64,000 bases of DNA from Halomonas elongata DSM 2581. Lineage in GTDB: Bacteria; Pseudomonadota; Gammaproteobacteria; Pseudomonadales; Halomonadaceae. The notes under the pieces are model-generated. The model was not told where the DNA came from. It saw only the letters and a list, made by a program, of their open reading frames with translations, and did not search any database. Of this stretch, positions 1 to 13,698 are shown one piece after another (the first letter of the stretch is position 1; every line of letters starts with the position of its first letter). The translations under genes were made by a program, and so were the position numbers. The stretch covers positions 1,054,001 through 1,118,000 of the forward strand of contig NC_014532.2 in NCBI RefSeq assembly GCF_000196875.2. Reading direction: 5' to 3'.

Positions 1-995
1 GCGTTCGAAGTACTCGGCCATGGCGCGGCTCGCCGAGAGCACGCCGGCGTCGTAGGCCGACAGCCCGAACTCGTTCTCGAAGCGGGTGCGCTTGTCGGCC
101 GGCAGTTCCGGCAGATTGTCGCGCAGGTGGTCGACGTAGGCCTGGTCGAGCACCACCGGCAGCAGGTCGGGGCAGGGGAAGTAACGATAGTCGTTGGCTT
201 CCTCCTTGGTGCGCATGCTGCGGGTCTCGTCGGCCTCGGGATCGTACAGGCGTGTCTCCTGGACCACTTCGCCGCCGTCCTCGATCAGTTCGATCTGGCG
301 CTCGACCTCGAACTCGATGGCGCGCTCGACGAAGCGGAAGGAGTTGACGTTCTTGATCTCGGCGCGGGTGCCGAAGGTCTCCTGCCCCTTGGGGCGTACC
401 GAGACGTTGACGTCGCAGCGCATCGAGCCTTCGGCCATGTTGCCGTCCGAGATGCCCAGATAGGTCACGATCGAATGGATGGCCTTGAGGTAGGCGGCGG
501 CTTCCTTGGCCGAGCGCATGTCGGGCTCGGAGACGATCTCCAGCAGCGGCGTGCCGGCGCGGTTGAGGTCGATGCCGGTCATGCCGTGGAAGTCCTCGTG
601 GAGCGACTTGCCGGCATCCTCCTCGAGGTGGGCATGGTGGACCCGGATGCGCTTGGTGGCGCCGTCATCCAGGGTGATCTCCACTTCGCCGGGGCCGACG
701 ATGGGTTGATACATCTGGCTGGTCTGGTAGCCCTTGGGCAGGTCCGGATAGAAGTAGTTCTTGCGGTCGAAGACCGAGACCTCAGGGATCTCGGCATGGA
801 TGCCCAGGCCGAACTGCACGGCCATGGCCACCGCCTGCTCGTTGAGCACCGGCAGTACGCCGGGCAGGCCCAGGTCCACGGCGCAGGCCTGGCTGTTGGG
901 CTCGGCGCCGAAGGCGGTGGAGGCGCCGGAGAAGATCTTCGAACGGGTGGCGAGCTGGACGTGAACCTCCAGGCCGATCACGGTTTCCCATTGCA

Positions 996-996
<1 letters not shown>
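1..996 (-). CDS. gatB: Asp/Glu-tRNA(Asn/Gln) amidotransferase subunit B, 3' end cut by window edge
   Basis: GatB carries out the transamidation step, with GatA and GatC, that converts Glu-tRNA(Gln) or Asp-tRNA(Asn) to the amidated form in the cytoplasm. The 332 residues present begin [15 protein letters not shown] and include the family stretches [34 protein letters not shown] and [14 protein letters not shown], all typical of the GatB kinase-like domain. The C-terminal tRNA-binding tail lies outside the window. The start codon overlaps the gatA stop by one base, showing a gatCAB operon read leftward. The identification is secure; only the 3' end is missing. Confidence 0.96.
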
Positions 997-2456
<1,460 letters not shown>

Positions 2457-2477
2457 GGGCCCTGGGCTCCGTGATGA

Positions 2478-3998
<1,521 letters not shown>

Positions 3999-4000
3999 CC

Positions 4001-4017
4001 GGGGGAGGTTCCCTATC
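4001..4017 (+). promoter_or_regulatory. Strong ribosome-binding site followed by an ATC codon before mreC
   Basis: The purine run GGGGGAGG (4001-4008) is six bases upstream of ATC at 4015-4017, the spacing of an efficient Shine-Dalgarno site. No ATG, GTG or TTG is at this distance. The codons that follow (AAG CCG CTG TTC TCG) give the KPLFS start seen in MreC relatives. I infer initiation at AUC, as known for AUU in infC; a sequence error changing ATG to ATC is the main alternative. Confidence 0.5.
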
Positions 4018-4041
4018 AAGCCGCTGTTCTCGCACGGGTCG

Positions 4042-4947
4042 GTGCCGGGGTATCGCATGCTGGTATGTGCGATCCTCGCCATCGCCTTGATGTTCGTCGA
4101 CTTGCGTTTCACACGCATGGAAACCGTGCGGGCTCAGTTGTCCACGCTGGTCGCGCCGGTACAGTGGGTGGTGAGCCTGCCCAGTGATGTCCTCAACTGG
4201 GGGGCGCTGGTGCTTTCCGAGCAGAGCACCCTGGTGGAAGAGAACCGCCGCCTGCGCGAGCAGATCCTGACGCTGTCACATCGCGTGCAGCGCATGGCCA
4301 GCCTGACCGCCGAGAACGTGCGCCTGCGCGAGTTGCTGTCGGCGAGCCAGGAACACGACATTCCCTTCATCACCGCCGAACTGCTTTCCCTGGATCCGGA
4401 TCCCTTCACGCATCGCATGGTGATCGACCGCGGGCGTCGCGATGGTGTCTTCGTGGGCCAGCCGGTCATGGACGCCGCGGGCCTGGTGGGCCAGGTCACG
4501 GCGGTGTCGGCCTATTCGAGTCGCGTCCTGCTGGTGACGGATGCCAGTCATGCCTTGCCGATCCAGGTCAATCGCAATGGCCTGCGTTTCGTGCTTCAGG
4601 GCGCGGGGCGCGACCAGGGCCTCAATGTCCTGCACGTGCCCGATACCGCCGATATCCGCGAGGGTGATCTGTTGGTGACCTCGGGGCTGGCGGGGCGCTT
4701 CCCGCCGGGGTATCCGGTGGCCCGGGTGAACGAGGTGGTGCATGATCCCGGCGAGCCCTTTGCCCGGGTCGAGGCCGACCCGGTGGCGAAGCTGCAGCGC
4801 TCCCGGCACTTCCTGCTGCTGTTTCCGCCCGAGCCGCGTTCTCCCGAGGGTCGCGGCGGTTGGGTGGCATCGCTCGATCCGGCGGCCGTCGAGATGGCAC
4901 GTCGAGTCGCCGGCGATGCGGTCGCAAGCGCCGAGGGGGAAGAGTAA
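4042..4947 (+). CDS. mreC: Rod-shape-determining protein MreC
   Basis: MreC is the bitopic periplasmic scaffold linking MreB to PBP2-RodA. The protein has one N-terminal membrane helix (MLVCAILAIALMFVDLRF), a coiled coil near residues 65-100 (VEENRRLREQILTLSHRVQ...) and the beta-barrel domain with DAAGLVGQVTAVSAYSSRVLLVTDASHALPIQV. The first standard start codon is GTG at 4042, but it has only a weak ribosome-binding site. Nine codons earlier an ATC at 4015, six bases after GGGGGAGG, begins IKPLFSHGSVPGYR, which lines up with the MKPxFSxGP start of homologues. The true N-terminus may therefore be 4015; the family call is not in doubt. Confidence 0.93.
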   Translation: MPGYRMLVCAILAIALMFVDLRFTRMETVRAQLSTLVAPVQWVVSLPSDVLNWGALVLSEQSTLVEENRRLREQILTLSHRVQRMASLTAENVRLRELLSASQEHDIPFITAELLSLDPDPFTHRMVIDRGRRDGVFVGQPVMDAAGLVGQVTAVSAYSSRVLLVTDASHALPIQVNRNGLRFVLQGAGRDQGLNVLHVPDTADIREGDLLVTSGLAGRFPPGYPVARVNEVVHDPGEPFARVEADPVAKLQRSRHFLLLFPPEPRSPEGRGGWVASLDPAAVEMARRVAGDAVASAEGEE

Positions 4948-5439
4948 ATGGCACGCACTACGACATCCGCCAGCCTGCCGTGGATCTGGTTGACGATGCT
5001 GCTGGCACTCTGCCTGCAGGTGATGCCCCTGGCCGATGGCTGGCAGATCTGGCGCCCTGACTGGCTGGGTCTGATGCTGATCTACTGGTGCATGAAGGCC
5101 CCGGAGCGGGTCGGTGTCTTTCACGGCTTCGTGCTGGGCATCCTGCTCGACCTCATCGAGGGCGTGCCACTCGGCCAGAATGCCTTGCTGCTGTCGCTGC
5201 TGGCATTCCTCTGCGCGCTGGTCTATCCCCGTTTCCGCGCCTATTCGCTGTTGCAGCAGGCGGTATTGATCCTGGTCCTGCTGGGCACGATACAACTGGT
5301 CGAGCAATGGTTGCGCACCCTGCTGGGGCCGTTCTCCATCCATCTTTCGTTCCTGCTGCCCTCGGTGATCGGCGCGATCTTGTGGCCCTGGCTGACCACG
5401 CTTTTCCGGGCCTTTCGCCGACGCACCGCCAAGGGCTGA
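4948..5439 (+). CDS. mreD: Rod-shape-determining protein MreD
   Basis: MreD is the polytopic inner-membrane member of the elongasome. The 163-residue product is almost wholly hydrophobic, with about five membrane segments (for example [44 protein letters not shown]), and carries the family [21 protein letters not shown] motif near residue 60. Its ATG directly follows the mreC stop codon, indicating translational coupling. A basic tail ([10 protein letters not shown]) is cytoplasmic by the positive-inside rule. Confidence 0.94.
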   Translation: MARTTTSASLPWIWLTMLLALCLQVMPLADGWQIWRPDWLGLMLIYWCMKAPERVGVFHGFVLGILLDLIEGVPLGQNALLLSLLAFLCALVYPRFRAYSLLQQAVLILVLLGTIQLVEQWLRTLLGPFSIHLSFLLPSVIGAILWPWLTTLFRAFRRRTAKG

Positions 5440-5450
5440 TCGGAGGCGCC

Positions 5451-6047
5451 ATGTCCACTTCCTCGCGTCCCTGCATCCGTCTTGCCTCGGCCTCGCCGCG
5501 CCGCCGTGAGCTGCTGGCCGGCATCGAGGTCAGTGTCGAGGTGCGGCCGATGGATATCGACGAGACGCCGCTCGAAGGCGAGTCGCCCGAAGCGTATGTC
5601 ACGCGACTCGCCCGGGAGAAGGCTGCGGCGGGGCACCGCTCGGGCGGGTTGCCGACCCTGGGAGCGGATACGGCGGTGGTACGGGATGGCGAGATTCTCG
5701 GCAAGCCGGCGGATGCCGAGCAGGCCGCCGCCATGCTGGGTTCCCTGGCGGGGCGTACCCATGAGGTGATGACGGCCGTGGCGGTGTGTGGGCCGGCGGG
5801 CATGCTGACGCGCTGTGTGTGCAGCCGGGTGACCCTGCGCGAGATCGATGCAGCGGAGATCGAGGCCTACTGGCGCACCGGCGAGCCCGCCGACAAGGCG
5901 GGCGGATACGCCATCCAGGGGCGCGGCGCGGTGTTCGTGACGCATCTCGAGGGAAGCCACTCGGCAGTGGTGGGGCTGCCGCTTTGCGAGACCGCCGATC
6001 TGTTGTCCCGCCAGGGCGTGCCGCTCTGGAATCGCCCTGTGTCATAA
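5451..6047 (+). CDS. maf: Maf-family nucleoside triphosphate pyrophosphatase (dTTP/UTP type)
   Basis: Maf proteins hydrolyse non-canonical or excess nucleoside triphosphates to monophosphates. The 198-residue product has the Maf signature near the N-terminus ([13 protein letters not shown]), the catalytic GADTAVV segment and the [12 protein letters not shown] motif. Position after mreD matches yhdE in E. coli, the dTTP/UTP-specific subgroup; the subgroup is inferred from context. The ATG at 5451 has CGGAGGCGCC just upstream. rng follows after 73 bp. Confidence 0.93.
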   Translation: MSTSSRPCIRLASASPRRRELLAGIEVSVEVRPMDIDETPLEGESPEAYVTRLAREKAAAGHRSGGLPTLGADTAVVRDGEILGKPADAEQAAAMLGSLAGRTHEVMTAVAVCGPAGMLTRCVCSRVTLREIDAAEIEAYWRTGEPADKAGGYAIQGRGAVFVTHLEGSHSAVVGLPLCETADLLSRQGVPLWNRPVS

Positions 6048-6120
6048 TGGCCTGAGCTTTTCTCGGGGTCTTTCGCCAGGGCGTTTCCCCCAGGACTTTT
6101 TTCCAGGACAAGGATTCCGC

Positions 6121-7584
6121 ATGAGCGGTGAAGTACTCATCAACCTGACGCCGATGGAGACCCGCGTTGCCGTAGTGGAAAACGGTGTACTGCAGGAAGC
6201 CTTCATCGAGCGTGCCCGACGTCGCGGTATCGTCGGCAACATCTACAAGGGGCGGGTGGTACGGGTATTGCCCGGCATGCAGGCCGCCTTTGTCGATATC
6301 GGTCTCGATCGCGCTGCCTTCATTCATGCCCACGAGGTAATGCCGCCTGGCACGCCGGCCGACGAGCAGGTCTCGATTTCCCAGTTGCTCCAGGAAGGAC
6401 AGTCGCTGGTGGTGCAGGTGACCAAGGATCCCATCGGCACCAAGGGTGCGCGCCTCACCACGCATCTCTCCGTGCCTTCCCGTTACCTGGTCTACATGCC
6501 GGACTCCCCGCACAACGGCGTTTCCCAGCGCATCGAGGACGATGGCGAGCGCGAGCGCCTGCGGGCCCAGGTCGGGGCGGCCTTGTCGGAGCAGACCCTC
6601 GAGGTTGGTGGAGGCTTCATCGTACGCACCGCCGCCGAGGGAGTGACCGACGAGGAACTCGCCGGCGACATGCATTTCCTGCTGCGCCTGTGGCGCAAGG
6701 TCAGCGAGCGACGCGTCACGGCCTCCGCGCCAAGTGTCATCTACGATGATCTGCCGCTGTTCATGCGGACCCTGCGCGATGTCATGCGCGATGACATCGA
6801 GAAGGTACGCATCGACTCCCGGGAAAATCATGTCAAGCTGCTCGAGTTCGCCGAGGAGTTCATGCCCGACGCCGTCGAGCGCATCGAACACTATGCCGGC
6901 GAACGGCCGATCTTCGACCTGTACAGCGTCGAGGACGAGATCCAGAAGGCGCTGGCCCGCAAGGTGCAGCTCAAGTCGGGGGGCTATCTGGTCATCGATC
7001 CCACCGAGGCGATGACCACCATCGACGTCAACACCGGCGGGTATGTCGGCCACCGCAACCTCGAAGAGACCATCTTCAAGACCAACCTCGAGGCGGCCAC
7101 CGCCATCGCCCGCCAGCTGCGGCTGCGCAACCTGGGCGGCATCATCATCATCGACTTCATCGACATGGAAGACACCGAGCACCAGCGCCAGGTGCTCCGT
7201 GTGCTGGAGAAGGCCCTGGAGAGGGATCACGCCAAGACCAAGTGCACCGGCGTCACCGAGCTCGGCCTGGTGCAGCTGACTCGCAAGCGGACTCGCGAGA
7301 GCCTGGAGCAGACGTTGTGCGAACCCTGTCCCGCCTGCGAAGGGCGGGGCACCCTCAAGACGCCCGAGTCGGTGTGCTACGAGATCTTCCGCGAGATCCT
7401 GCGCGAGGAGCGGGCCTACAGCGCCGAGACCTATACCGTGCTGGCCGCTCAGTCGGTGGTGGACCGGCTGCTCGACGAGGAGTCGGCCGCGGTGGCGGAT
7501 CTCGAAGAGTTCATCGGCAAGACCATTCGCTTCCAGGTGGAATCCCATTACTCCCAGGAGCAGTACGATATCGTACTGATGTAA
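6121..7584 (+). CDS. rng: Ribonuclease G
   Basis: RNase G is a single-strand endoribonuclease that matures the 16S rRNA 5' end and cuts some mRNAs. The 487-residue protein has an S1 domain near residues 35-130 (GNIYKGRVVRVLPGMQAAFVDIG), the DNase I-like catalytic domain with Asp302 (TTIDVNTGGYVG) and Asp345 (IIIIDFIDM) as the likely Mg-binding pair, and the zinc-link CEPCPACEGRG. The length and lack of a long C-terminal scaffold separate it from RNase E. The downstream AsmA-like gene starts three bases after the stop. Confidence 0.96.
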   Translation: MSGEVLINLTPMETRVAVVENGVLQEAFIERARRRGIVGNIYKGRVVRVLPGMQAAFVDIGLDRAAFIHAHEVMPPGTPADEQVSISQLLQEGQSLVVQVTKDPIGTKGARLTTHLSVPSRYLVYMPDSPHNGVSQRIEDDGERERLRAQVGAALSEQTLEVGGGFIVRTAAEGVTDEELAGDMHFLLRLWRKVSERRVTASAPSVIYDDLPLFMRTLRDVMRDDIEKVRIDSRENHVKLLEFAEEFMPDAVERIEHYAGERPIFDLYSVEDEIQKALARKVQLKSGGYLVIDPTEAMTTIDVNTGGYVGHRNLEETIFKTNLEAATAIARQLRLRNLGGIIIIDFIDMEDTEHQRQVLRVLEKALERDHAKTKCTGVTELGLVQLTRKRTRESLEQTLCEPCPACEGRGTLKTPESVCYEIFREILREERAYSAETYTVLAAQSVVDRLLDEESAAVADLEEFIGKTIRFQVESHYSQEQYDIVLM

Positions 7585-7587
7585 GCC

Positions 7588-10500
7588 ATGTCGTCGAGCC
7601 GCCTGGTCATTCGTTGGTCGTTGACGCTACTGGCCCTGGCCCTGACGCTGGTGGCGGTGTTGTTGATCGCCCTGCGGCTGCTGCTGGGGCAGGTCGATCG
7701 CCTGTCGCCCCAGCTTGAGTCGATGCTCGCCTCACGCTTTTCCGCCGAGGTGTCGCTGAACGAAGCGCGGGGCGGTGTGGACGGTCTCGATCCCTGGTTC
7801 GAGATCGCTGACCTGGACTTTCACTCCCGGAAAGGGCTGGGCAACGTGCCGTTGCTGGAGGTCGAGCAGGCGAAGCTGCGCCTGGATACCGCGGCCAGCC
7901 TGCGTCGTGGCATGCCGGTGCTCGAACGGTCGCGGCTCGAAGGCGTCACCCTGCATCTCTATCAGGACGAGGACCTGAGCTGGCAATGGCCGGCTCCGGC
8001 CGATGTGCCGCCGGAGTTGATGCCCCCCGGTGGGTTCGATCTGTCGCGCCTGGACTTCTGGATCGGCGTGCTGCTGCGTCAGCGGGCCTGGGCCGATGAC
8101 ATGCGCGTGGTGTTGCATGGTCGCAAGCGAGTGGCCGTGCTGCATGCGCCGCGCCTGTTGATGACCAGCGACAATGGGCGAGCCCACCTGGAAGGCGAGG
8201 TGCGCTTGCAGGGACAGCCGGGTAGTGCTTTCCAGGCGGTGATGGAATTGCGGCGCGATACCGGCAACGGCTTCGATGCCGACCTGCAGGCGGACATGCA
8301 GCTCGAAAGCCTGATCGGACTCTCGGCGTTGCTTGGCTTCGACGACATTCTGCGTTTCGACGATGCGAGCGGCGAGGCACGCTTGTGGGGCAACTGGCAG
8401 GATGGGCGGCTGGCCGACGTGCGCCTCGACGTGACATCACCGCGGCTGGCGTTGAATCGGGAGGTACCCGCGGGGGACGAGCGAGCCGGCATCATGCTCG
8501 ACGACGTGAGCCTGCGAGGCCAGTGGCTGCGCGATGCCGAGGACGATGGCTGGGAAGCCTGGTTCGCCGGCGATGCGCGTAGCGTCGACTCCCCCTATGA
8601 AAATGCCTCCGGACCGCCGTTGCCACGCTTCTGGCATGCGCGAGGCGAGGGGGAAGACTGGTGGGCCACCGGCAGCGGTTTCGAACTCGGCGCCTTGTCT
8701 GCCTGGCGCGATCGGCTGCCGTTGCCCGAAGGCCTGGTGCGTACCGTGCGGGCGCTGTCGCCCCGTGGCCAGGTCGATGCCCTGGGCCTGGGGCATCGTG
8801 ATGGCCAGTGGCAGGCGCGCGTCAGCGCCACGGATGTTTCGGTGTCGCCCTGGCAGGATGCGCCGGGAGGCGGGCCACTGGATATCTGGCTGGAAGCCGA
8901 TGGCACCGAGGGCAAGGTGCGTTTCGTGGACAGCGGCGGAGCCGAGCTTTCCTTCCCCGACATCTTTGCCGCCCCCATGGCACTCGACAGTGCCAGCGGC
9001 GAGGTGGTGTGGTCCTATGCAGGCGCGCGCAGTTTCGTCAGCGGGCGCGACCTGGCGGTCGAATGGAACGGTGCCAGCGTCGAAGGTGCCTTCGGTTTGA
9101 CCACCGGCGGGAACCAGCCCGGCGGTTTCGGTCTGCAACTGGATTTCCGCGATGTCGACGCCCTGAACCGACCCCTGACCGACTGGCTGCCCATGCCGGT
9201 GCTGCGCGAGGAGGTCGATGCCGAACTCGCCGACTGGCTGGCTGGTGGGTTGGCCGGCAAGGTGCCGAAAGGGGCGCTGAGTCTGCACGTGCCGATCACC
9301 GAGACACCCGAGGGAGCGGCCGGGACGGCGAACGACGAGAGCGACGCGTCGCTGCAGCTCGAGCTCGATATCGAGCAGGGACATCTGCCCTTCGATCCGC
9401 AATGGCCGGCGCTCGAGGACGTGCGCGGGCATCTGAGCGTGACCGAGGAAGCGGTCAGCGCCGAGGTCGAGCATGCCGAGAGCCTGGGCGTCCAGACGCA
9501 GGGGGCCAGCGTGGCGATGAAGGATGACAAGGTGCTGCGGGTGCGAGGGCCGCTTTCCGCCTCGGCGGCGGCGCTGTCACGTTATCTCGCCGCCGTGCCC
9601 GCCGACGGCATGGACATGGTCGCCGACTGGCGTGGCGAGGGCGAGGTGACAGGAAAGCTGGATCTCGCGGTGCCGCTGTCCGGCGCCGGGGCCCTGTCGC
9701 TCGACATCGAAGGGCAGGCATCGTTTGCGACCCTGACCCACGAGCCGACCTCGTTGACCTTCGAATCGCTCTCCGGGCCCCTTGCCTGGCGGCAGCGCGG
9801 TGAGGATGGCGGGCTGGAAGGCCAGTTGTCGGGGCGCCTGCTGGGCGGCCCCTTCGAGGCCGATATCGACACTGCTGGTGAGGGCATCGCCATGTCGGGC
9901 ACTGCCTCCGCCAAGTCGCTGCTCGGCCTCGGCGCGCCCTCGGGAGCGGCGTCGTTGATCAGCGGCGAGACCCCCTGGAGAGGCCGGCTAGGGGTCGATG
10001 GGCCGCATCCGACCCTGACCCTGGACAGCGAGCTGCGCGGCCTGGGCATCGACTTGCCCGACCCGCTCGGCAAGGCGCCGGCCACGTCTCGCCCCCTGCA
10101 TCTGGATATCGCGCTGGCCGACCGGACACGGCTGTCGGGCCGACTGGGCTCGAACCTCGGCCTGCGTTGGCAACAGGGGGCTCCCGGTCGAGGGCAGGTC
10201 TGGATCGGCCGCGATGCGCCGTCCGACTGGCCGGCCGAGCCCGGCTGGTCGGTGCAGGCCTATTTGCCCCGCCTGGCGCCGGCGGCCTGGGGGAGTGCCT
10301 TGTCGCCGCTGATTGACGGTGGCGGGAATGGCACCGCCGCCGATGTCGGCGTGTCGCGGGTGACCCTGGATACCGATTGTCTGAGCGTCGGCGAGCGCTG
10401 CCTGGGCTCGCTGATCGTCGATGGCGGCCCTCAGGCCGACGGCTGGCGGCTGGCCCTGGATGGCAGCCTGCTGTCGGGACGTCTCGAGTACCGGCCTCGC

Positions 10501-11466
10501 CGCCATGTGCCCCTGGACATCCGCCTCGATCGCCTGCGCCTGGATGACCTGGTGCCCGACGACAGTGTCGCCGCGACGTCGCAGGATTCCGGGCAGCTGT
10601 TCCAGGAGCTCGATGTGCCGCCGACCCCGATACCGATGCCGGACGGCATCGGCAAGGTGCCGGCCGGGCAGCTCAGCGTCGAGTCGTTGCACTGGCAGTC
10701 GAGCACTTTCGGGCCGTTCAGTGCCAACTGGCGGACATCCCCCGATCAGTTGGTCCTTGATCCCGTGTCGCTCAGCCTCGGCGAGATCAATGCCCGAGGC
10801 AATCTGACCTGGGAGGCCTCCGGCCCCGAGGCCAGCCTGACACGCTCGCGGCTCTCCCTGGAGGGGGGCGATGTCGGCACGGCACTGCGGGCCCTGGAGC
10901 AGCCGGTGGCAGTGACCAGCGCCGAGACGCAGGTTTCCAGCCAACTGGCCTGGCCCGGGGCTCCCTGGCAATTCGCCCTGTCGCGGTCCCGTGGCAATCT
11001 GGGTATCGAGCTGCGCGATGGGCGCTTCGTCAATCTCGATTCGCCCTCGGCCCGGCTGGTTGGACTGCTGAACGTGGACAACCTCCTGCGCCGCCTGCGG
11101 CTGGACTTCTCCGATGTCACCGGCCGTGGTACTGCCTTCGACCGTGTCAGAGGCAACGCAACCCTGTATGGTGGGGTACTGGAAACGCGCGGCCCGGTGA
11201 CGATCGATGGCGCCGCCACCCATTTCACGCTGGAGGGCAGTGTCGACCTGGTGCGCCGGGAACTCGATCAGCGGCTCGGCGTCACAGTGCCCGTGAGCAA
11301 CAACCTGCCCCTGGCGGCGGTGATCGCCGGCGCCCCGGTGGTAGGTGGTGCGCTATTCGTCGCCGACAAGATCTTCGGCGATGTCATCGACCGCGTGACC
11401 CGAATTCACTATCGCGTGCGGGGCCCATGGACCTCGCCGCACATCTCTCTGGAAAGTGCCGAATGA
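7588..11466 (+). CDS. yhdP: YhdP-family AsmA-like envelope lipid-transport protein
   Basis: YhdP proteins are very long AsmA-like proteins anchored in the inner membrane and bridging the periplasm; the family is implicated with TamB and YdbH in moving phospholipid to the outer membrane. The 1292-residue product has one N-terminal membrane helix ([23 protein letters not shown]), a long beta-rich middle, and the AsmA-type C-terminal repeat region ([33 protein letters not shown] and following, near residues 1140-1170). Its place directly after rng and before tldD is the standard yhdP location. The stop overlaps the tldD start (ATGA). Confidence 0.9.
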   Translation: MSSSRLVIRWSLTLLALALTLVAVLLIALRLLLGQVDRLSPQLESMLASRFSAEVSLNEARGGVDGLDPWFEIADLDFHSRKGLGNVPLLEVEQAKLRLDTAASLRRGMPVLERSRLEGVTLHLYQDEDLSWQWPAPADVPPELMPPGGFDLSRLDFWIGVLLRQRAWADDMRVVLHGRKRVAVLHAPRLLMTSDNGRAHLEGEVRLQGQPGSAFQAVMELRRDTGNGFDADLQADMQLESLIGLSALLGFDDILRFDDASGEARLWGNWQDGRLADVRLDVTSPRLALNREVPAGDERAGIMLDDVSLRGQWLRDAEDDGWEAWFAGDARSVDSPYENASGPPLPRFWHARGEGEDWWATGSGFELGALSAWRDRLPLPEGLVRTVRALSPRGQVDALGLGHRDGQWQARVSATDVSVSPWQDAPGGGPLDIWLEADGTEGKVRFVDSGGAELSFPDIFAAPMALDSASGEVVWSYAGARSFVSGRDLAVEWNGASVEGAFGLTTGGNQPGGFGLQLDFRDVDALNRPLTDWLPMPVLREEVDAELADWLAGGLAGKVPKGALSLHVPITETPEGAAGTANDESDASLQLELDIEQGHLPFDPQWPALEDVRGHLSVTEEAVSAEVEHAESLGVQTQGASVAMKDDKVLRVRGPLSASAAALSRYLAAVPADGMDMVADWRGEGEVTGKLDLAVPLSGAGALSLDIEGQASFATLTHEPTSLTFESLSGPLAWRQRGEDGGLEGQLSGRLLGGPFEADIDTAGEGIAMSGTASAKSLLGLGAPSGAASLISGETPWRGRLGVDGPHPTLTLDSELRGLGIDLPDPLGKAPATSRPLHLDIALADRTRLSGRLGSNLGLRWQQGAPGRGQVWIGRDAPSDWPAEPGWSVQAYLPRLAPAAWGSALSPLIDGGGNGTAADVGVSRVTLDTDCLSVGERCLGSLIVDGGPQADGWRLALDGSLLSGRLEYRPRRHVPLDIRLDRLRLDDLVPDDSVAATSQDSGQLFQELDVPPTPIPMPDGIGKVPAGQLSVESLHWQSSTFGPFSANWRTSPDQLVLDPVSLSLGEINARGNLTWEASGPEASLTRSRLSLEGGDVGTALRALEQPVAVTSAETQVSSQLAWPGAPWQFALSRSRGNLGIELRDGRFVNLDSPSARLVGLLNVDNLLRRLRLDFSDVTGRGTAFDRVRGNATLYGGVLETRGPVTIDGAATHFTLEGSVDLVRRELDQRLGVTVPVSNNLPLAAVIAGAPVVGGALFVADKIFGDVIDRVTRIHYRVRGPWTSPHISLESAE

Positions 11467-12917
11467 CATCACAGACGTCTTCCATGCTCGATCAGGCCGG
11501 CGAGATACTGCTCGCGCCCGGTGGTCTCGATCTCGACACCCTGGATGCCGGGCTCGGCCAGGCCATGGGGCCTGGCATCGATTATGCCGATCTCTATTTC
11601 CAGCGCAGCTGGCATGAGGGCTGGTCGCTCGAGGACGGAGAAGTCAAGGAGGCCAGCTATAACATCGACGGTGGCGTCGGCGTGCGTGCCATGGCCGGCG
11701 AGAAGACGGGGTTTGCCTACTCCAACCAGATCACCGCCGATGCCCTGGCCGAGACCGGTCGTACGGCGTCGGGCATCGTCAGAAGCGGCAAGCGTCTGGC
11801 GACGGCGCCACGCATCCAGGTGGATGCCGAGGCGCGTTATGCCGGCGTCGATCCGTTGACCGGCCTGTCCGCCGAGGACAAGATCGCCATGCTCAAGCTG
11901 GCCGATCGCGTGGCCCGTGCGGCCGATCCGGCCGTGGAACAGGTCAGCGCCTCGCTGACCGGCGTTCACGAAGTGGTACTGGTGCGGGCCAGCGATGGCA
12001 CCCAGGCGGTGGATATCCGTCCCCTGGTGCGCTTCAACGTCAGCGTCATCGTGGTGCGCAATGGACGCCGCGAGCGCGGTAGCGCCGGCGGCGGCGGGCG
12101 TTATCCCATGTCCCGGCTGCGCGACGACAATGTCGCCGAACGATTCGCCAAGGAGGCCGTGCGCCAGGCGCTGGTCAACCTGGAGGCGGTCGATGCGCCG
12201 GCCGGACAGATGCCGGTGGTCCTGGGAGCCGGTTGGCCGGGGATCCTGCTCCACGAGGCGGTGGGTCATGGTCTCGAGGGCGATTTCAATCGCAAGGGCA
12301 GCTCCGCCTTTGCCGGCCGCCTGGGCGAGCGCGTGGCCGCCCCCGGCGTTACCGTGGTCGACGACGCGACCCTGGCCGATCGTCGCGGCTCGATGAGCGT
12401 CGACGACGAAGGCACGCCGGGGCAGTGCACGACGCTGATCGAGGATGGCATCCTCACCGGCTACATGCAGGACAAGCTCAATGCGCGCCTGATGGGCATG
12501 GCGCCGACCGGCAACGCGCGTCGCGAGTCCTTCGCCCACCTGCCGATGCCGCGCATGACCAATACCTACATGCAGGCCGGCCAGGACGATCCCGCCGATA
12601 TCATCGGCAGCGTCGATCGCGGGATCTACGCGGTGAGCTTCGGCGGCGGCCAGGTGGACATCACCTCCGGCAAGTTCGTGTTCTCGGCCAGCGAGGCCTA
12701 CCTGATCGAGGGCGGTCGCATCACCGCGCCGGTGAAGGGCGCGACCCTGATCGGCAACGGTCCGGAAGCCATGGGCCGGGTGTCGATGATCGGCCACGAC
12801 ATGGAACTGGATACCGGTATCGGGGTCTGCGGCAAGGAAGGCCAGGGCGTACCGGTCGGGGTGGGCCAGCCCACTCTCAAGCTGGATGAGCTGACCGTCG
12901 GCGGGACGCAATCCTGA
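11463..12917 (+). CDS. tldD: TldD, metalloprotease subunit of the TldD/PmbA pair
   Basis: TldD is the zinc-bearing subunit of the TldD/TldE heterodimer that degrades unfolded peptides, matures microcin B17 in E. coli and affects CcdA stability. The 484-residue protein contains the HExxxH zinc motif HEAVGH at about residues 264-269, followed by [12 protein letters not shown], and the C-terminal [37 protein letters not shown] segment with the third ligand region. The start was chosen as the ATGA overlap with the preceding gene. Its partner pmbA is 0.8 kb downstream, beyond darP. Confidence 0.96.
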   Translation: MTSQTSSMLDQAGEILLAPGGLDLDTLDAGLGQAMGPGIDYADLYFQRSWHEGWSLEDGEVKEASYNIDGGVGVRAMAGEKTGFAYSNQITADALAETGRTASGIVRSGKRLATAPRIQVDAEARYAGVDPLTGLSAEDKIAMLKLADRVARAADPAVEQVSASLTGVHEVVLVRASDGTQAVDIRPLVRFNVSVIVVRNGRRERGSAGGGGRYPMSRLRDDNVAERFAKEAVRQALVNLEAVDAPAGQMPVVLGAGWPGILLHEAVGHGLEGDFNRKGSSAFAGRLGERVAAPGVTVVDDATLADRRGSMSVDDEGTPGQCTTLIEDGILTGYMQDKLNARLMGMAPTGNARRESFAHLPMPRMTNTYMQAGQDDPADIIGSVDRGIYAVSFGGGQVDITSGKFVFSASEAYLIEGGRITAPVKGATLIGNGPEAMGRVSMIGHDMELDTGIGVCGKEGQGVPVGVGQPTLKLDELTVGGTQS

Positions 12918-12920
12918 CCT

Positions 12921-13553
<633 letters not shown>

Positions 13554-13611
13554 GCCGTGTCCTGGGGTTATGAAACTTGGGTTGTCAACGTCGGGGCGTG
13601 CGCATCGGCCC

Positions 13612-13620
13612 AGTATACCA
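13612..13620 (-). promoter_or_regulatory. Candidate extended -10 promoter for darP
   Basis: On the minus strand the spacer between darP and pmbA reads TGGTATACT, an extended -10 (TGn plus TATACT), about 60 bases before the darP start. No good -35 is at 17 bp, as expected for extended -10 promoters. Confidence 0.35.
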
Positions 13621-13698
13621 GCCCGTCGCCGTGGGCTGGACAACCACGCTATTGTGAAGTGCCGGCCCCGAGGGTCGGCCGAGTGAGGAGACAGATCG

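Noticed and set aside
5599-7548. A 649-codon open frame antisense to maf and rng
   Set aside because: Its codons mirror the high-GC third positions of rng, it has no recognisable motif or ribosome-binding site, and rng is unmistakable on the other strand.
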